From positions 930,001 to 994,000 of the forward strand of contig JADNRZ010000018.1 of assembly GCA_015501605.1 (NCBI GenBank): DNA of 64,000 nt. Reading direction: 5' to 3'. The position numbers were made by a program, and so were the translations under genes. Below the pieces are notes generated by a model. It was not told where the DNA came from. It worked only from the letters and a program-made list of their open reading frames with translations, and did no database searches. Below are positions 1 to 10,920 of the stretch, piece after piece. The first letter of the stretch is position 1. Every line of letters begins with the position of its first letter. The DNA is from Panaeolus papilionaceus. Taxonomy: Eukaryota; Basidiomycota; Agaricomycetes; Agaricales.

Positions 1-326
1 CTCCAGGGGTTTTCTAAACCTCTCTTTTCGTAAGGAATTTACTTACAGGTGTTCAAAGGGGTCCAGTGGGGGAATCATAAGACTCATCAAGCCCCTGTCA
101 AAAAGAGGATTAACCTGAGACTGAGTCTAGTGTGTAAACCGAGCTTGTTCTAGTCCAGCGAAGGCATTGTATCTGAGAATTTGTTGTGAAATTCAATGAG
201 CTGTGATTGAGTTCAATAAATTTCACGCTGTGGGGTAGCACAAGTAAAAATAGGCATGATGAATAAATAGATTTAACAGGCAAGGGGATACAACTTGGAA
301 TGTGAATAAATAAGCGAAAATTCTAG
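1..326. other. No gene seen (left edge)
   Basis: AT-rich sequence downstream of the 3' end of the Plavaka gene. I see no coding frame, repeat or RNA gene here. It probably holds the 3' flank or terminal part of the Plavaka transposon, whose end I could not locate. Confidence 0.5.
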
Positions 327-3300
327 TTACGCCCCCTGGTCCTGGGAGTGATCAACGAATGTCCATTGTCCTCTGTCCCAAACACGACCCACAAGACACT
401 GAATGGTGGAAAGATCGATAATTTCCTTGTGGCCCAGTTCTTTAAAAGTGGTGAACTCCCCTTCATTGCCCATTTCAGCGCAAAGCTGAACGAGCGCCAA
501 GATGAGCCTTGCATTGCGGCCAATATTCAGCATAGGGTTGTGTGGTACATCTAAAATTATAATCCGTAGAAGCCAGCCAAAGTATGTGTGCTCCTCAAAT
601 TCGGGGGGAGCCAAGGCGGTGCGTGCTTTGCTATCCGTAGTTTGGATATACTGAAAGGCATTCAATATGATTAAGCTAACTGATCAGGCCCCGAACCAAG
701 TGCTCACCTTAATGAAGGTAGAATTGTGACTATCCTCACACTCCAGTCTAAGTTCCTGGGCTGTGATCAAGTCCCCTTCTTTTCCAATCAGGACTCGGCC
801 ATATTGCAAAACTGCATCATTCAACAGGAGGTGATTTCAGTACATAGCTTTCGTAACTTTCCTGCCACTGCTGACCCAATAGTGCGTGACAAAGGAGATC
901 CAGATGAGTGATTTGATGTTGTCGGGCAGTATCTCCTGTCGTTCAGGAGATAGCAAACGGAACTTTTTATCTAAATGAATAAAATGAGTACCAAACTGAT
1001 CAAATTATCAAATTTAATCACAACTCACAGTCTCGTTGTAAGTCGCGATATAACACCTTTCTCTTCTTGTCTTGGGTGCCCAAATCCAAATCCTCTTCTA
1101 CATCATAGATTAGCCGAATCTGTTCAGGCTGAGACATAGCAGTGACAAAGTTACTGATGGCCATGTAGGGAAAACGGCAACTGCGAATTGCAGGAAGTAA
1201 AACATTGCAGTGTCTTTCCATGGGAAATGCCCAGTATCCCCCTGGCGGCCCTGCAACACGAATTCCCCAGGCGATGTGAAGGAGGGCATGGATAGTCAGA
1301 GGGCATGCAGAGAGTCTGTCTGGGTCACGTCGGTAATAAAGTCTAATCATGATAAGCCTTAAATATCATTCTATAGCACAGTTTTGGTAGATTACATACC
1401 TTTCATAGTCAACAACCCACTTTTGAAATCCTTTTTCCAGTTGCTCAACCTCGTCCAGGGTGATTTCACAATCAAGGCAGATCAACAAGAGGTTGACGAG
1501 ATCCATGAAGTGGTGGTAGTATTTCGGTTGCTCCCATCGTCCCTGAAGAACAATTGGAGCAATGAAAAGGGTCCAATTAGAGTACATCTCAGCAGTCATG
1601 AAGTATTGTTGATTTGCGATGTTCGGTACTGGGGCTCCAAATGCCGAAGGGATTGTACATGCAGATGCTGCTGTGGATTTGCCAACTTCTTTCCAGATGT
1701 GTGGGGCGATAACATACAGCATGTTGTGGTGATCCAGACCTTTAAACTCGCCAGTCCAAAAGAGAATGAGATTCGGAATGAGATTTTCCCAAATGAGATG
1801 CATGAAATCAAAGGGGAATGATGTTGGAAAGGAGATCGAGGAGAGACTGGCAAGAAGAGGTGTCCCTTTGACACCGTATTCCTTCGAAAGGTTGTTACGT
1901 TCTGTTTTAGTCCTTGCTTGTTCGACAGTGGTCACCTGCTCCAGAAACTGAGTATGTGTACGCATGGGTAAGGCTGATGGCTTGTAACTGGTAGCATTTG
2001 CAATTTCATTCCGATGAAGGGGGACATAGTTGACGTGCCCCCCGCCTGTCACACCTTTGATCAGGCAGACTCGACAAGGTGCAATGCTGTTTTGTCCCTT
2101 CATTCGGGTAATCAGGGATACTGCTGGTATGTCACCAAACCCGAAGAGAAGATAGGCGTGGAAGTCAAAGATCTCCTGTTCAAGACCATCAAAAGCCTCT
2201 ATCCCTGCTTCCAGTTCGAGGAGTTCCTGCGCTAGCAGCCAGAAGAACGAGTCCCAGTCCTGTGGCTTCTTGGGTCCAGGCACTGTACCTATATGGATGA
2301 TGTATTGTTTAAGTACACGGAGCATTGGGGGGAGGTTGTAGTTTAAGAGGATGATTGGCCAGCACGTTTTCTTCTGGCGTCGATGTGGACCAAATCCATC
2401 AGTTGATAAGCTGAGAGCGATGTTGCGGGGGTCGGAAAAGAAGTGGAAGTTCTGGCTGGGTACTGGGGTCTTGCAGAGGTGCTGATAGTGGCTGCTGTCG
2501 AAGACATCACGAATGATGCCAGGCCGGCATTTGTACTTGGCGCAATATTGTAACTTGGACGCGAATGAATGGTTAGCAACCATGGCAGTTAGGCAAGGGA
2601 TAAGGGGCATATACTCATAGTACTTCCTAGGCATGTTACGCGAAGAAAATCGAGCTTCGTTGCAACAAGGGCATGCCGCAAGGTCTGCAAACGGGCCAAC
2701 GAAAGCCACACAACTGTTGACGCAACAGCTATACCGCACAGCCTGAAACCCAGATAGCTGGCGAGCATGCTTGTTTGTCATCTTGAGAGATAGCTGTGGT
2801 CCTTTGGGATACGTTCTTGAGAGCCTTTTAAAGGTCTGCTCAGTAAGATGATCTTCGGTTTTGAGTGCAAAGACGTGCAAGATATCTAGATCGTCTTCGG
2901 TCAAAAATTTGGCCTGAGCAGCTAATTTACAAGTTAAAACCAGTAGCTAAGATACTAAAAATGGTAAAACATACATTGAATCCTTGCTTCAGCAGCGCTT
3001 GCTGCCTGACGTCGCGCCGCGAACACCACAGCTGCCATTGTGTTGTCCTTATCCTTGTCCTCGTCCTGCTCCTCGTAACCCTCTCCTTCCTCGTCCTCGT
3101 CCTCGTCCTCTTCACTGTCATCATCTGAGAGTAGTTCTGGAGGCTCGTCTTGTTGTTCCTCCACCTCTCTCTCCTCCTCATCTTCGCTTGGGTGGTCAGC
3201 GATGAATGGACCAAGAGTTGCACCAAGAATCCAACAGTTTGCTCGAGCAGCAGCAAGCCTTGCCAAAAATCGATGTATGGGGAGTTGTGCTGGTGAAGAA

Positions 3301-3827
3301 GGTTCATCTGTATTGCCAGTTCCAACATCCCGAACCGACTCTGGGTCGGACACGTCCATTGGTGGACTATTGTCGCCTGCTGGGGGTTCCATATGATCAG
3401 CTTGGTTTGAGAGGGGGTGTGATTCTGAGCGAAGCCGTTTCTGAGGCTCTGGAGGGCAGTCATCGGGCACAAAGTCACGCCAGCGGGAGCGTTTTGGGTG
3501 TCCAGAGAAATTGCCACCTTCATCATTGACAGTATCTTGATTGATGGAGCTGCTAGAGGCTAAGTGCAGAGCTTGTAGACGCAAGGATCCACCACTGCTG
3601 CTGTGGGACTTTTTGGTGGCAGGAGAGACCCACTCTTTGCAGCAGTTGCACCATACAACTGACTGGGGTATAAATACCACAATCTTGACGCTTCTTGGGG
3701 CAGCCAACGGGCGATGATTTAGCAAAGCAAATGTTGGGATGTCGGGTAGTATTGGTAGTTCTAGGGCTATGTTGGTTGTTCCTGGGTGTATGTTGGCAGT
3801 TCTTCGGCATAGGTTGGTAGTTTTCAA
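327..3827 (-). CDS. Plavaka-type (CMC superfamily) transposase, multi-exon, possibly decayed
   Basis: A DNA transposase of the fungal Plavaka group (Tnp2/Transposase_21-like). Reading down the minus strand, an N-terminal exon (to 2975) has a Cys cluster (VVWCNCCKEW) and then a long Asp/Glu run. An intron follows at 2974-2922 (GTATGT...TTAG). The core exon (2921 to about 1402) opens with FLTEDDLDILHVFALKT and carries FSTDGFGPHR-like, GDIPAVSLITRMKGQN and FDFMHLIWENLIPNL blocks. The next exon (about 1350-1018) has RLSACPLTIHALLHIAWG. Another (about 815-710) reads AVLQYGRVLIGKEGDL. The last (665-327) has the C-terminal block IIDLSTIQCLVGRVWDR and ends at TAA. The blocks and their order match the family. 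The exact start is uncertain: position 3827 is only the open-frame limit and is not an ATG. One in-frame TGA may lie near 837-839, so the copy could be inactive. Confidence 0.78.
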
Positions 3828-3860
3828 GGGTGTAGGTTGGTGATTTTTCGGGATATGGTG
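3733..3860. repeat. Degenerate short tandem repeat at the 5' end of the Plavaka gene
   Basis: Variants of GGTTGGTAGTTNTNNGG recur roughly every 25-35 bp (for example near 3748, 3810 and 3850). They overlap the putative N-terminal coding region, so part of the apparent N-terminus may be repeat rather than protein. Confidence 0.45.
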
Positions 3861-4081
3861 GTAGTTTTAGCGCTGGGGAATGAATTGGGGAATACATTGG
3901 AATTTGAAGGGGACACGTCAGCAGTTCTCATTGTTAACGTGGTCGTTTCTGAGCGGAAATGAGGCGATAATTCGGCAATCTTGGTATTTTGCTGGTGACT
4001 AGTAGGTCAGCAGCATCAGGATATGTGACGATCAACACGGAGTTGGCGTTGTGCATACCCAGACGATGCAGAAGACTTGGT

Positions 4082-5179
4082 TGACATGAAGTCAAAAGCC
4101 TGCGCTCGATTGCAGATGACACGAAGTCAAACTGCTCCATAAATGTGGGATAACCTCGCTATATAAAATGATTAATCGGTAAACCAATGTCATCTGATTA
4201 AACCACTGACTTAAATTATGTAGACGAAGACACCATCACAGCAGCAGAGCCAGTGGTTTACTGGAGACATCATAAACACGACTGTTTATCGTAAGGATAG
4301 GAGTTCCAAGTTCCGAGCTATAGGCAAATCCAAGTACAGACAGGTAGCAGATATCCCTGGAGAAATACAATAAAACTGACATGAAGTCAAGGTATCGCAA
4401 GCAGACCACAATGATGCGAAGTCAAGGGGTCTGTACCGCAAGCAGACCATGACACGAAGTCAAGGTCCAAAAGACTAATGACATGAAGTCAAGGTCTAGA
4501 GCCAAGGAGAGCACACATAAGAGCAGATTGAGGTGCTTGCTCAGAGCGGAGAGCAGAGAAAGAAGGACTGTCGACGATGGTGAGAACAACATGGAGACCT
4601 TCAAGAGTTGATCAACGAACCTGGAGATGTCACATGTGACATGTTTGTGTTGCACGTGACTGTGACGTTGGTTTGTGTTCGATATTGCAGAGTGAACACC
4701 TTCCATCAACACCATCGCAATCAGCTCCCCCAATCCCTTTGTTTGTGGTTTCTGGCAGCCAAAAGCACAGGTATGTCAACCAGCTGTAATATTTATCAGC
4801 CTAGGAATCTGATTGCGGATTACTAGGACACATCATCAAGAGATACACCTTGGTGAGCCATTGTTCAGACGACAACCACCATGTACCACCCATTCCCCTC
4901 CCTGTCCCATTGAGCTGACTTTGTGTCACTCAAATTCAAAGCTCAAGAATGACTTCGCGTCATCTTCTTGACTTGGATTTTTGCATGCTTTGACTTTGTG
5001 TCATCGTTCATGCAATGGGCTTCCTACTAGTGGGTCCCACTGAGTCGACTCCGCGTCACTCAGCTTCAAAGGTCCAGAATGACTTCGTGTCGTCTCTTCA
5101 CCTTTGGGAATTGCAAGCTTTGACTTTGTGTCATCATGCTTGTAATGGGACTTATCAGTGGATTGACGACTCCATGTCA
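4082..5179. repeat. Thirteen copies of a 13-bp near-palindrome TGACNNGAAGTCA, in two opposed clusters
   Basis: Six copies in the ...GAAGTCA orientation start at 4082, 4117, 4377, 4412, 4450 and 4479. Seven in the opposite orientation (TGACTTNGTGTCA variants) start at 4916, 4950, 4991, 5046, 5080, 5121 and 5167. Each is itself an imperfect palindrome (TGAC...GTCA). They lie upstream of the Plavaka gene, and no gene is seen between them. Subterminal transposase-binding repeats of CMC/CACTA-like elements look like this, so I infer that role; a promoter element is the alternative. Confidence 0.7.
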
Positions 5180-5359
5180 TCCTCAACAACCACTCTTCAA
5201 GATATATGCCACGGAGCACACAACACTTCAACCGGCGCAGGCATCAATTTACGCAGGCTCTAATTAGGATCCTCTTTTAACAGGTTCTTGTGAGTTCGTC
5301 AGTTTTTATATCGAGTACTAAGCTTAATTTCTTCAGAACTCAAACTTTTCGAGATCACA
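5180..5359. promoter_or_regulatory. Probable promoter of the truncated gene at 5360
   Basis: A TATA-like stretch (TTTTTATATCGAG, about 5306-5318) lies some 45 bp upstream of an ATG that begins a spliceable exon. No other feature is seen in this stretch. Confidence 0.4.
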
Positions 5360-5500
5360 ATGCCCCCGTCAAGTATCCTTCTCGCAAACAGAAATTCTGC
5401 TGGTAAGTCTCTTTCATTCATCTCTATTTTTTCTATTCTAATACCCATTCCAGCTCCACTCACCGCTTACAATGGAAGGGTTGGAGCAATCATCAGAGTA
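5360..5500 (+). pseudogene. 5' fragment of an unrecognised gene, cut off by the fold-back MITE
   Basis: An ATG at 5360 starts a short exon (MPPSSILLANRNSA, 5360-5402). It is followed by a good 51-bp intron (GTAAGT...CCCATTCCAG, 5403-5453) and a second exon (APLTAYNGRVGAIIRV) that stays open until the MITE begins near 5501. I do not recognise the protein. The splice signals and upstream TATA make a real gene start likely. The rest of the gene is not in the window; past the MITE the sequence is Gypsy gag. Confidence 0.5.
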
Positions 5501-5505
5501 CTTGT

Positions 5506-6171
5506 CAGTCCCCCCTGAGTACTGTACGGACTCCCTAGGGACTCTCTGCCAAAAAACACAGCATTGTCACCTAACACAACTGTGGACACCCTCAACTGCA
5601 ACACCAGCATACAAGGACAGTGCAAACAAACAAAAAAACAAGGCAAAATTACCTTGTATTACGAGAAATTTGTAATATATGTGCTAGAGTCACAGGAGTC
5701 CCAAGGGAGTCCCTAGGGACTCTCCGGACTCCCTACAGACTTTTTACATATATTACCTAAATTTGATGTTTTGATAGGTTTCAGACAAATCCATATACAG
5801 AGTCCCTAGGGAGTCCCTACGGACTCTGTGCAGACTCCCTAGGGACTCCCTGGGACTCCAGCAGTAATACAAGGTGATTATGGGAAATACTGTGAGTACA
5901 TTTGTCCATATATTGTAATGACTAATTATTATCTACATCAGAGTCATCTGCATTTGCATTATCCAATTTTCCTGGAGTTCCTGTGGAGTCCTGATGGAGT
6001 CCATCAGAGTTCCTAGGGAGTCCCTACAGAGTCCGTAGGGACTCCCTAGGGACTCTGTATATGGATTTGTCTGAAACCTATCAAAACATCAAATTTAGGT
6101 AATATATGTAAAAAGTCCGTAGGGAGTCCGGAGAGTCCCTAGGGACTCCCTATGGTACTCCAGGGGGACTG
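5506..6171. mobile_element. Fold-back MITE-like element made of AGTCCCTAGGGACT palindromes
   Basis: The ends are inverted: CAGTCCCCC at 5506 and GGGGGACTG ending at 6171, with partial matching a few bases further out (CTTGT/CTTCT). The arms 5697-5830 and 6040-6165 are long inverted copies, including the TATGGATTTGTCTGAAACC block near 5790 and 6058. Inside, AGTCCCTAGGGACTC and variants occur at least eight times. No ORF and no transposase are present. I found no clear target-site duplication, so the superfamily is open. Confidence 0.7.
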
Positions 6172-6181
6172 AGAAGTTCAG

Positions 6182-6649
6182 CTTCAAGAATGGATGGACC
6201 AAGCAGCTGAAGCCGATGCAATCTGGAGAGAAACCAACCCCTTTGTCTCCAAAAACGCCGCACCTCACTGCTTTACGTCTAACCAGATGGGATTTAATTT
6301 CGCCCGACCTAGGCAAATTAATCTCACTGAAACTGAACGCCTCGAACACATCAAAAAAGGAGAATGCTTCAAATGCCACCAACCAGGACACATTTCCTGC
6401 GATTGCCTGACCCGAAACACTGGAAACCAAGGATACCAACAGAACTATGGAACACCCTCAGCCGGAGGACCAGGCACTAGACCTGGAGGACCGGGAGGAA
6501 GAACTGGGACGACCCTGAACAACTATGCCAACAACTTGTACGCCAAAGACCCGAAAGAATTCGTCAAGCACATCTGTGCCATTTACAGTGAATTAAATGA
6601 AGAACAAGCCACCTTCACCTCCGAAATGCAAGAACAGGATTTTGCCTAA
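6182..6649 (+). pseudogene. gag: Gag C-terminal fragment with CCHC zinc knuckle (G1)
   Basis: The open frame holds the nucleocapsid end of Gag. A zinc knuckle CFKCHQPGHISCDC (C-x2-C-x4-H-x4-C) lies near the middle, and downstream is a conserved tail (EFVKHICAIYSELNEEQATF...) that also ends the G2 Gag. It would bind genomic RNA in the virus-like particle. The N-terminal two thirds found in G2 are absent because the fold-back MITE borders the fragment. The ATG at 6194 is internal to the ancestral protein. It ends at TAA 6647-6649. Confidence 0.85.
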
Positions 6650-6660
6650 AAGGCTCTGCC

Positions 6661-7242
6661 TTGACATCAGACCCTTATATATCTGTATGTTCCGCTTTGA
6701 TAGCTCACAATGAAACTATTTCTGTCCCTGTGACTATCTTGTGTGAAACTCAGAGAACCGCCGAACCCCTTTCCACCCATGCACTTCTTGACTCCGGAGC
6801 CTCTGGAATCTTCATTGATCAATCATTCACCCAATCTCACCATTTCCCCTTAACACCCCTTGACGCCCCCATACAAGTACGAAACGTTGACGGAACCCCG
6901 AACAAGACTGGAACGATTACCAGCAAGACGACCCTCAATATTATGATCTACAGAAAGATCAGAAGAACGGAATTCCTAGTGACTGGACTAGGACGGCAGA
7001 AGATGATATTAGGACTGCCGTGGCTGCAAGAAACGAACCCTGACATCGACTGGAAGACGGCCTCATTTAATTGGAGGACTTCCATGGAAGAAGAAACGGA
7101 TCAAGAGATCCACCGAATAGAAACCTGGAACAAGATACCCGACTGGTACCCGACCAACACTGCCATCTTGGATGAAACCACGATTGCCGCACTAGAATCC
7201 CGTGTAAGGCTTATGCTGGGGAAGAACATGACTACGAACTGA
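6661..7242 (+). CDS. Retropepsin (aspartic protease) domain of Gypsy G1
   Basis: About 193 codons. The catalytic motif LLDSGASGIFID (D-S-G) is intact near residues 42-53, and LVTGLGRQKMILGLPWL near residue 112 is the second hallmark (ILGLPWL, the ILG block of retropepsins). The enzyme would cleave the Gag-Pol polyprotein. The reading frame stops at TGA 7240-7242 before RT. The same TGA is present in G2 (17492-17494), so it is either an inherited lesion or a separator between the protease and RT frames. A few bases separate it from the gag frame (6650-6660). Confidence 0.8.
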   Translation: MTSDPYISVCSALIAHNETISVPVTILCETQRTAEPLSTHALLDSGASGIFIDQSFTQSHHFPLTPLDAPIQVRNVDGTPNKTGTITSKTTLNIMIYRKIRRTEFLVTGLGRQKMILGLPWLQETNPDIDWKTASFNWRTSMEEETDQEIHRIETWNKIPDWYPTNTAILDETTIAALESRVRLMLGKNMTTN

Positions 7243-7942
7243 ATAAACACCCTTGAAACAACAACGGACGATCATGTAACATCTTTTATTAAAGAAGGGT
7301 TCACCGAAGAAACCCAAGAAACCTGGATCCATGCCGCCCTGACTCACTCTCAAGCATTCGCTCAGAAATTTGACAAGAAACGAGAATCTTCCGATCCCCT
7401 TGACATCGTTCCCCCACAGTACCACCCCTGGATCTCCGTATTCTCCGAAGAAGCCTCCAACACCTTGCCTGCCCATAAACCATGGGACCACGAGATCAAA
7501 CTCAAACCCAATTTCGTCGAAAAGTCGTCCAAAGTTTACCCACTCAACCAGGAACAAGAAAGAGCAACTAAGGAATTTATCGACAAACATCTCAAGAAAG
7601 GAACGATCTGCCCTAGCGACTCCCCCCAAGCTTCAGGATTCTTCTATGTACTGAAAAAGGACGCCAATTCCAAACTCCACCCCTGCCAAGATTATCGCCA
7701 CCTGAACGAAGGAACCGTCAAGAACGCCTATCCGCTGCCCCTTGTCACCAACCTCATGGATAAGCTCAAAGGCACCAAGTATTTCACCAAGCTTGACGTC
7801 CGATGGGGTTACAACAATATCCGCATCAAGGAAGGAGACGAATGGAAAGCCGCCTTCAAGACCAAATTCGGACTCTTCAAACCCTTGGTCATGTTCTTTG
7901 GTCTCTGTAACTCGCCTGCGACATTCCAATCGATGATGGACA
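7243..7942 (+). pseudogene. Reverse transcriptase, N-terminal half (G1), cut by P1
   Basis: After the TGA the frame runs open through the Gypsy RT fingers and palm: PWDHEIKLKPNF, HPCQDYRHLNEGTVKNAYPLP, then domain A KYFTKLDVRWGYNNIRI with the first catalytic Asp, and MFFGLCNSPATFQSMMD. The P1 element is inserted right after the ...QSMMD region, and RT resumes at 10921 after a 9-bp duplicated target (TGATGGACA). It was formerly contiguous with the downstream part, as G2 shows. Confidence 0.85.
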
Positions 7943-7944
7943 GA

Positions 7945-8592
7945 CTGGTGATTACCACTTTTATTAATAATTCAGGACAGTTGCCCTATGGATGATAATA
8001 CCACTTGCCCTGTAATTTATGAAATGATGAGTGCCCTGTTTTTTATGATAATGCCTCAGGTAACTTTAGTGTGCAATTTCATAGATATTATCATAATTGT
8101 CAGGCTGATTTTCATATCAACATTTTATATGCTGTAGACATTTTCATGCTGCCCTTGTGATGTTCATGCAATATTATTATCGTTTTCATGATTATGCTGA
8201 TATTTTCATGATTGGTAGGGTGATATCTTTATCAATTTCATGATTATGCCTGATATTTTCATGATTGGTAGGGTGATATTATCATGGATTTCATGATTAC
8301 TAGGGCGACATTCTTCTTGATTTCATAGATTCCCTTGATCTTATCAGTGCATTTTCTTATCAAATCAGGGCAATTCTAAATATAGAATTGCCATAATATG
8401 ACATCATTAGATCAGATCACTATTATCTCCGCTTTTTTTGGACCCTTATCTCATCCATCAATTGCATCAAATCAGGGCTCTGCCCCTGTTGCACCCATTA
8501 TTTCTAGCATTTATTACACTGCTTTTCTGGCCACTTTATATGGACATGTATATACCATTAGAAAGCTACAATTGCCTACTATTTGATTCTGA
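7945..8592 (+). repeat. Left terminal inverted repeat of P1
   Basis: Near-perfect inverted match to 10270-10918. It starts with ACTGGTGATTACCACTTTT and ends at ...CTACTATTTGATTCTGA. It includes one CCGCTTTTTTTGG motif (about 8430) and one ATTAGAAAGCTACAATT motif (about 8560). Confidence 0.85.
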
Positions 8593-10269
8593 TATTATAA
8601 ACAGTTTATGCAGTAGGAAGAATGCAGCTATCCTGCCTTTAGTCTGTTTTTGCTGCTAATTCTGCCAAAAGAGGACCCAATAGTACTCAATAACTCGCAT
8701 TTTGTCCAGGATAAAGCCATGGATATATTTTATAACATCAATACTATTGTTCTGTACCATGTATCATGTGTTCACAGTTGTAGACCATATAGAAACAGCC
8801 ATATGCTGTCTCACAGGTTCCCTAAATACTATAATGGGTATATATCTACCATTTCTGACCGCTTTATAATGATGCAAAATGTCCTTCAATCGCCTCAGGA
8901 ATACCTACAAAACAAGGGTACTCACAGCAAATTCTGAGCACTTCTCAAAAATGACTGTTTTTCAGCTGATAAGCCATTTGTACAAGATCTGCATTGAAAT
9001 AATTTAATCAGACCTCATGGAGACGAGGGTATACATTGTTATTGATGTTTTCAAAAGGTTTGAGAACATTTGAGTGAGTGTGGAAGGTAGGAGACACAAA
9101 TGGGTGCTGGAATGCAGTTTGATATAGTGTGTATGCTCAATGAACTGACAACAACTAGTATTCTCTTTAACTGTTTCTCTCGTTCTATGGGCTACACTTG
9201 ACCAATCTCTTTCAAACCTTTTTTAAATTGAAGATATATCAATTCTAAACACATTTCAGGTGTATATTGGCACACAGACAGTGATACCACCATACTAGAG
9301 TCTCAGCACCTCCTCCAGACTCTCTGCGATTCATGGTGGATATTAATTATGCTATATCTCCATGAGGAGAGATCAGATTGCTATGATGAAACACACATTT
9401 GAAAGGTGTTTACAACTTCGGTTTAGAAGATCTTTGATCTTGAAAATTGGTTAGGAAATGCAAATGGTATTGGTCTAGAAACAAAGGGTATAATGAGATG
9501 ATGATTCAAGCTAGTTTGCATGTGGTGGAGGGCTAAATATTGCGTTCTGATGCATGAAACATGTATGCACATCTCTTGATATAATACCTGACGCTTTGGT
9601 TGCGTTCTAATGAATCAAATACTATGCTTTGGCTCCACTTTTGGAGCAACATGATCCATACCAGATGTATATAGCATATTTATGCATATATACAGATGCC
9701 AGTGTCCTGTAAGCTTGCACCCACTATTTCATAGTATATATACACCTCCATGCCAAATTATAGGCCGAGGGGTGGAGTGGATGTGGAGAAATGAGGGCAA
9801 AAAAGCGGTGGGGGGAGGAGGAGTAGAGGTGATTAAGGGTGTTCCCACGCTATAATACCCAAATGCGAAATGCAATTGCTCCCTCCCTAGACACAACATT
9901 TATATTCTGATTTCAGATTCTTAATCTAGGCATTTGTAGCTTTCTGGTGATATATATATGTCCATATATAATTGCACCAAAGCGGTGCAAAATGGAGCAG
10001 GAATAATGCTGATTAAAAATAGGGGCTAATTAAGTACCCAAAAAGCGCAGCTAAATAGTGCAGCCCCTAGTGGGGCTATTGTAAAACTGAGGGCATATTC
10101 TTAAACTAGACAATTAGGGCTTTCTAATGGTATATATGTGCACCAGAAAAAGTGCCAAAAAAGCGGTGCAAATGCAGCAGGAATAGTAGCATAAATGAAT
10201 AGGGGCTAAGTTGATGGGAAAAAGCGGAGCTGAATTGGCTGCTCCCCTGCAGAAATTTAATTAAATAAA
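8593..10269. other. Interior of P1: no gene seen
   Basis: AT-rich. It carries reverse-orientation copies of the AGCTTTCTAATGGTATATA / GCCAAAAAAGCGG module (about 9780-9990 and 10110-10170). Its 9000-9200 part resembles 62890-63090. Short open frames such as 8650-8937 have no recognisable protein character. Confidence 0.6.
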
Positions 10270-10918
10270 ATTCAGAATCAAATAGTAGGCAATTGTAGCT
10301 TTCTAATGGTATATACATGTCCATATAAAGTGGCCAGAAAAGCAGTGTAATAAATGCTAGAAATAATGGGTGCAACAGGGGCAGAGCCCTGATTTGATGC
10401 AATTGATGGATGAGATAAGGGTCCAAAAAAAGCGGAGATAATAGTGATCTGATCTAATGATGTCATATTATGGCAATTCTATATTTAGAATTGCCCTGAT
10501 TTGATAAGAAAATGCACTGATAAGATCAAGGGAATCTATGAAATCAAGAAGAATGTCGCCCTAGTAATCATGAAATCCATGATAATATCACCCTACCAAT
10601 CATGAAAATATCAGGCATAATCATGAAATTGATAAAGATATCACCCTACCAATCATGAAAATATCAGCATAATCATGAAAACGATAATAATATTGCATGA
10701 ACATCACAAGGGCAGCATGAAAATGTCTACAGCATATAAAATGTTGATATGAAAATCAGCCTGACAATTATGATAATATCTATGAAATTGCACACTAAAG
10801 TTACCTGAGGCATTATCATAAAAAACAGGGCACTCATCATTTCATAAATTACAGGGCAAGTGGTATTATCATCCATAGGGCAACTGTCCTGAATTATTAA
10901 TAAAAAGTGGTAGCCACT
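10270..10918 (-). repeat. Right terminal inverted repeat of P1
   Basis: Inverted copy of 7945-8592. It reads ...AATTCAGGACAGTTGCCC... on the minus strand and ends at GGTAGCCACTAG (10920) next to the duplicated target TGATGGACA. Confidence 0.85.
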
Positions 10919-10920
10919 AG

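Larger units (their letters stand above)
7943..10920. mobile_element. P1: 2.98-kb non-autonomous element with ~648-bp TIRs and 9-bp TSD
   Basis: It is inserted in the RT of G1. TGATGGACA is duplicated at 7934-7942 and 10921-10929, and the empty site is preserved in G2 near 16800. The left end GACTGGTGATTACCAC and the right end GTGGTAGCCACTAG are inverted. The arms match from about 7945-8592 and 10270-10918. The arms contain ~60-bp subrepeats (TTTCATGATTGGTAGGGTGATAT). The interior (8593-10269) has the CCGCTTTTTTGG / ATTAGAAAGCT modules shared with P2 and P3, but no convincing coding frame. A 9-bp TSD with long TIRs suggests a Mutator-like (MULE) relative; this is inference. Confidence 0.85.

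Noticed and set aside
4377..4491. Evenly spaced short repeats resembling a CRISPR array
   Set aside because: The genome is clearly fungal, spacing is irregular and the copies occur in both orientations. They fit transposon subterminal repeats.
7240..7242. Shared TGA before RT as a programmed readthrough or recoding site
   Set aside because: TGA is the general decay signature here, and G1 and G2 are close sisters, so sharing is expected. No downstream stem or readthrough context could be established. Left open rather than claimed.
8650..8937. 95-codon ORF in the P1 interior as a gene
   Set aside because: AT-rich, no family character, not conserved in the related interiors of P2 or P3.
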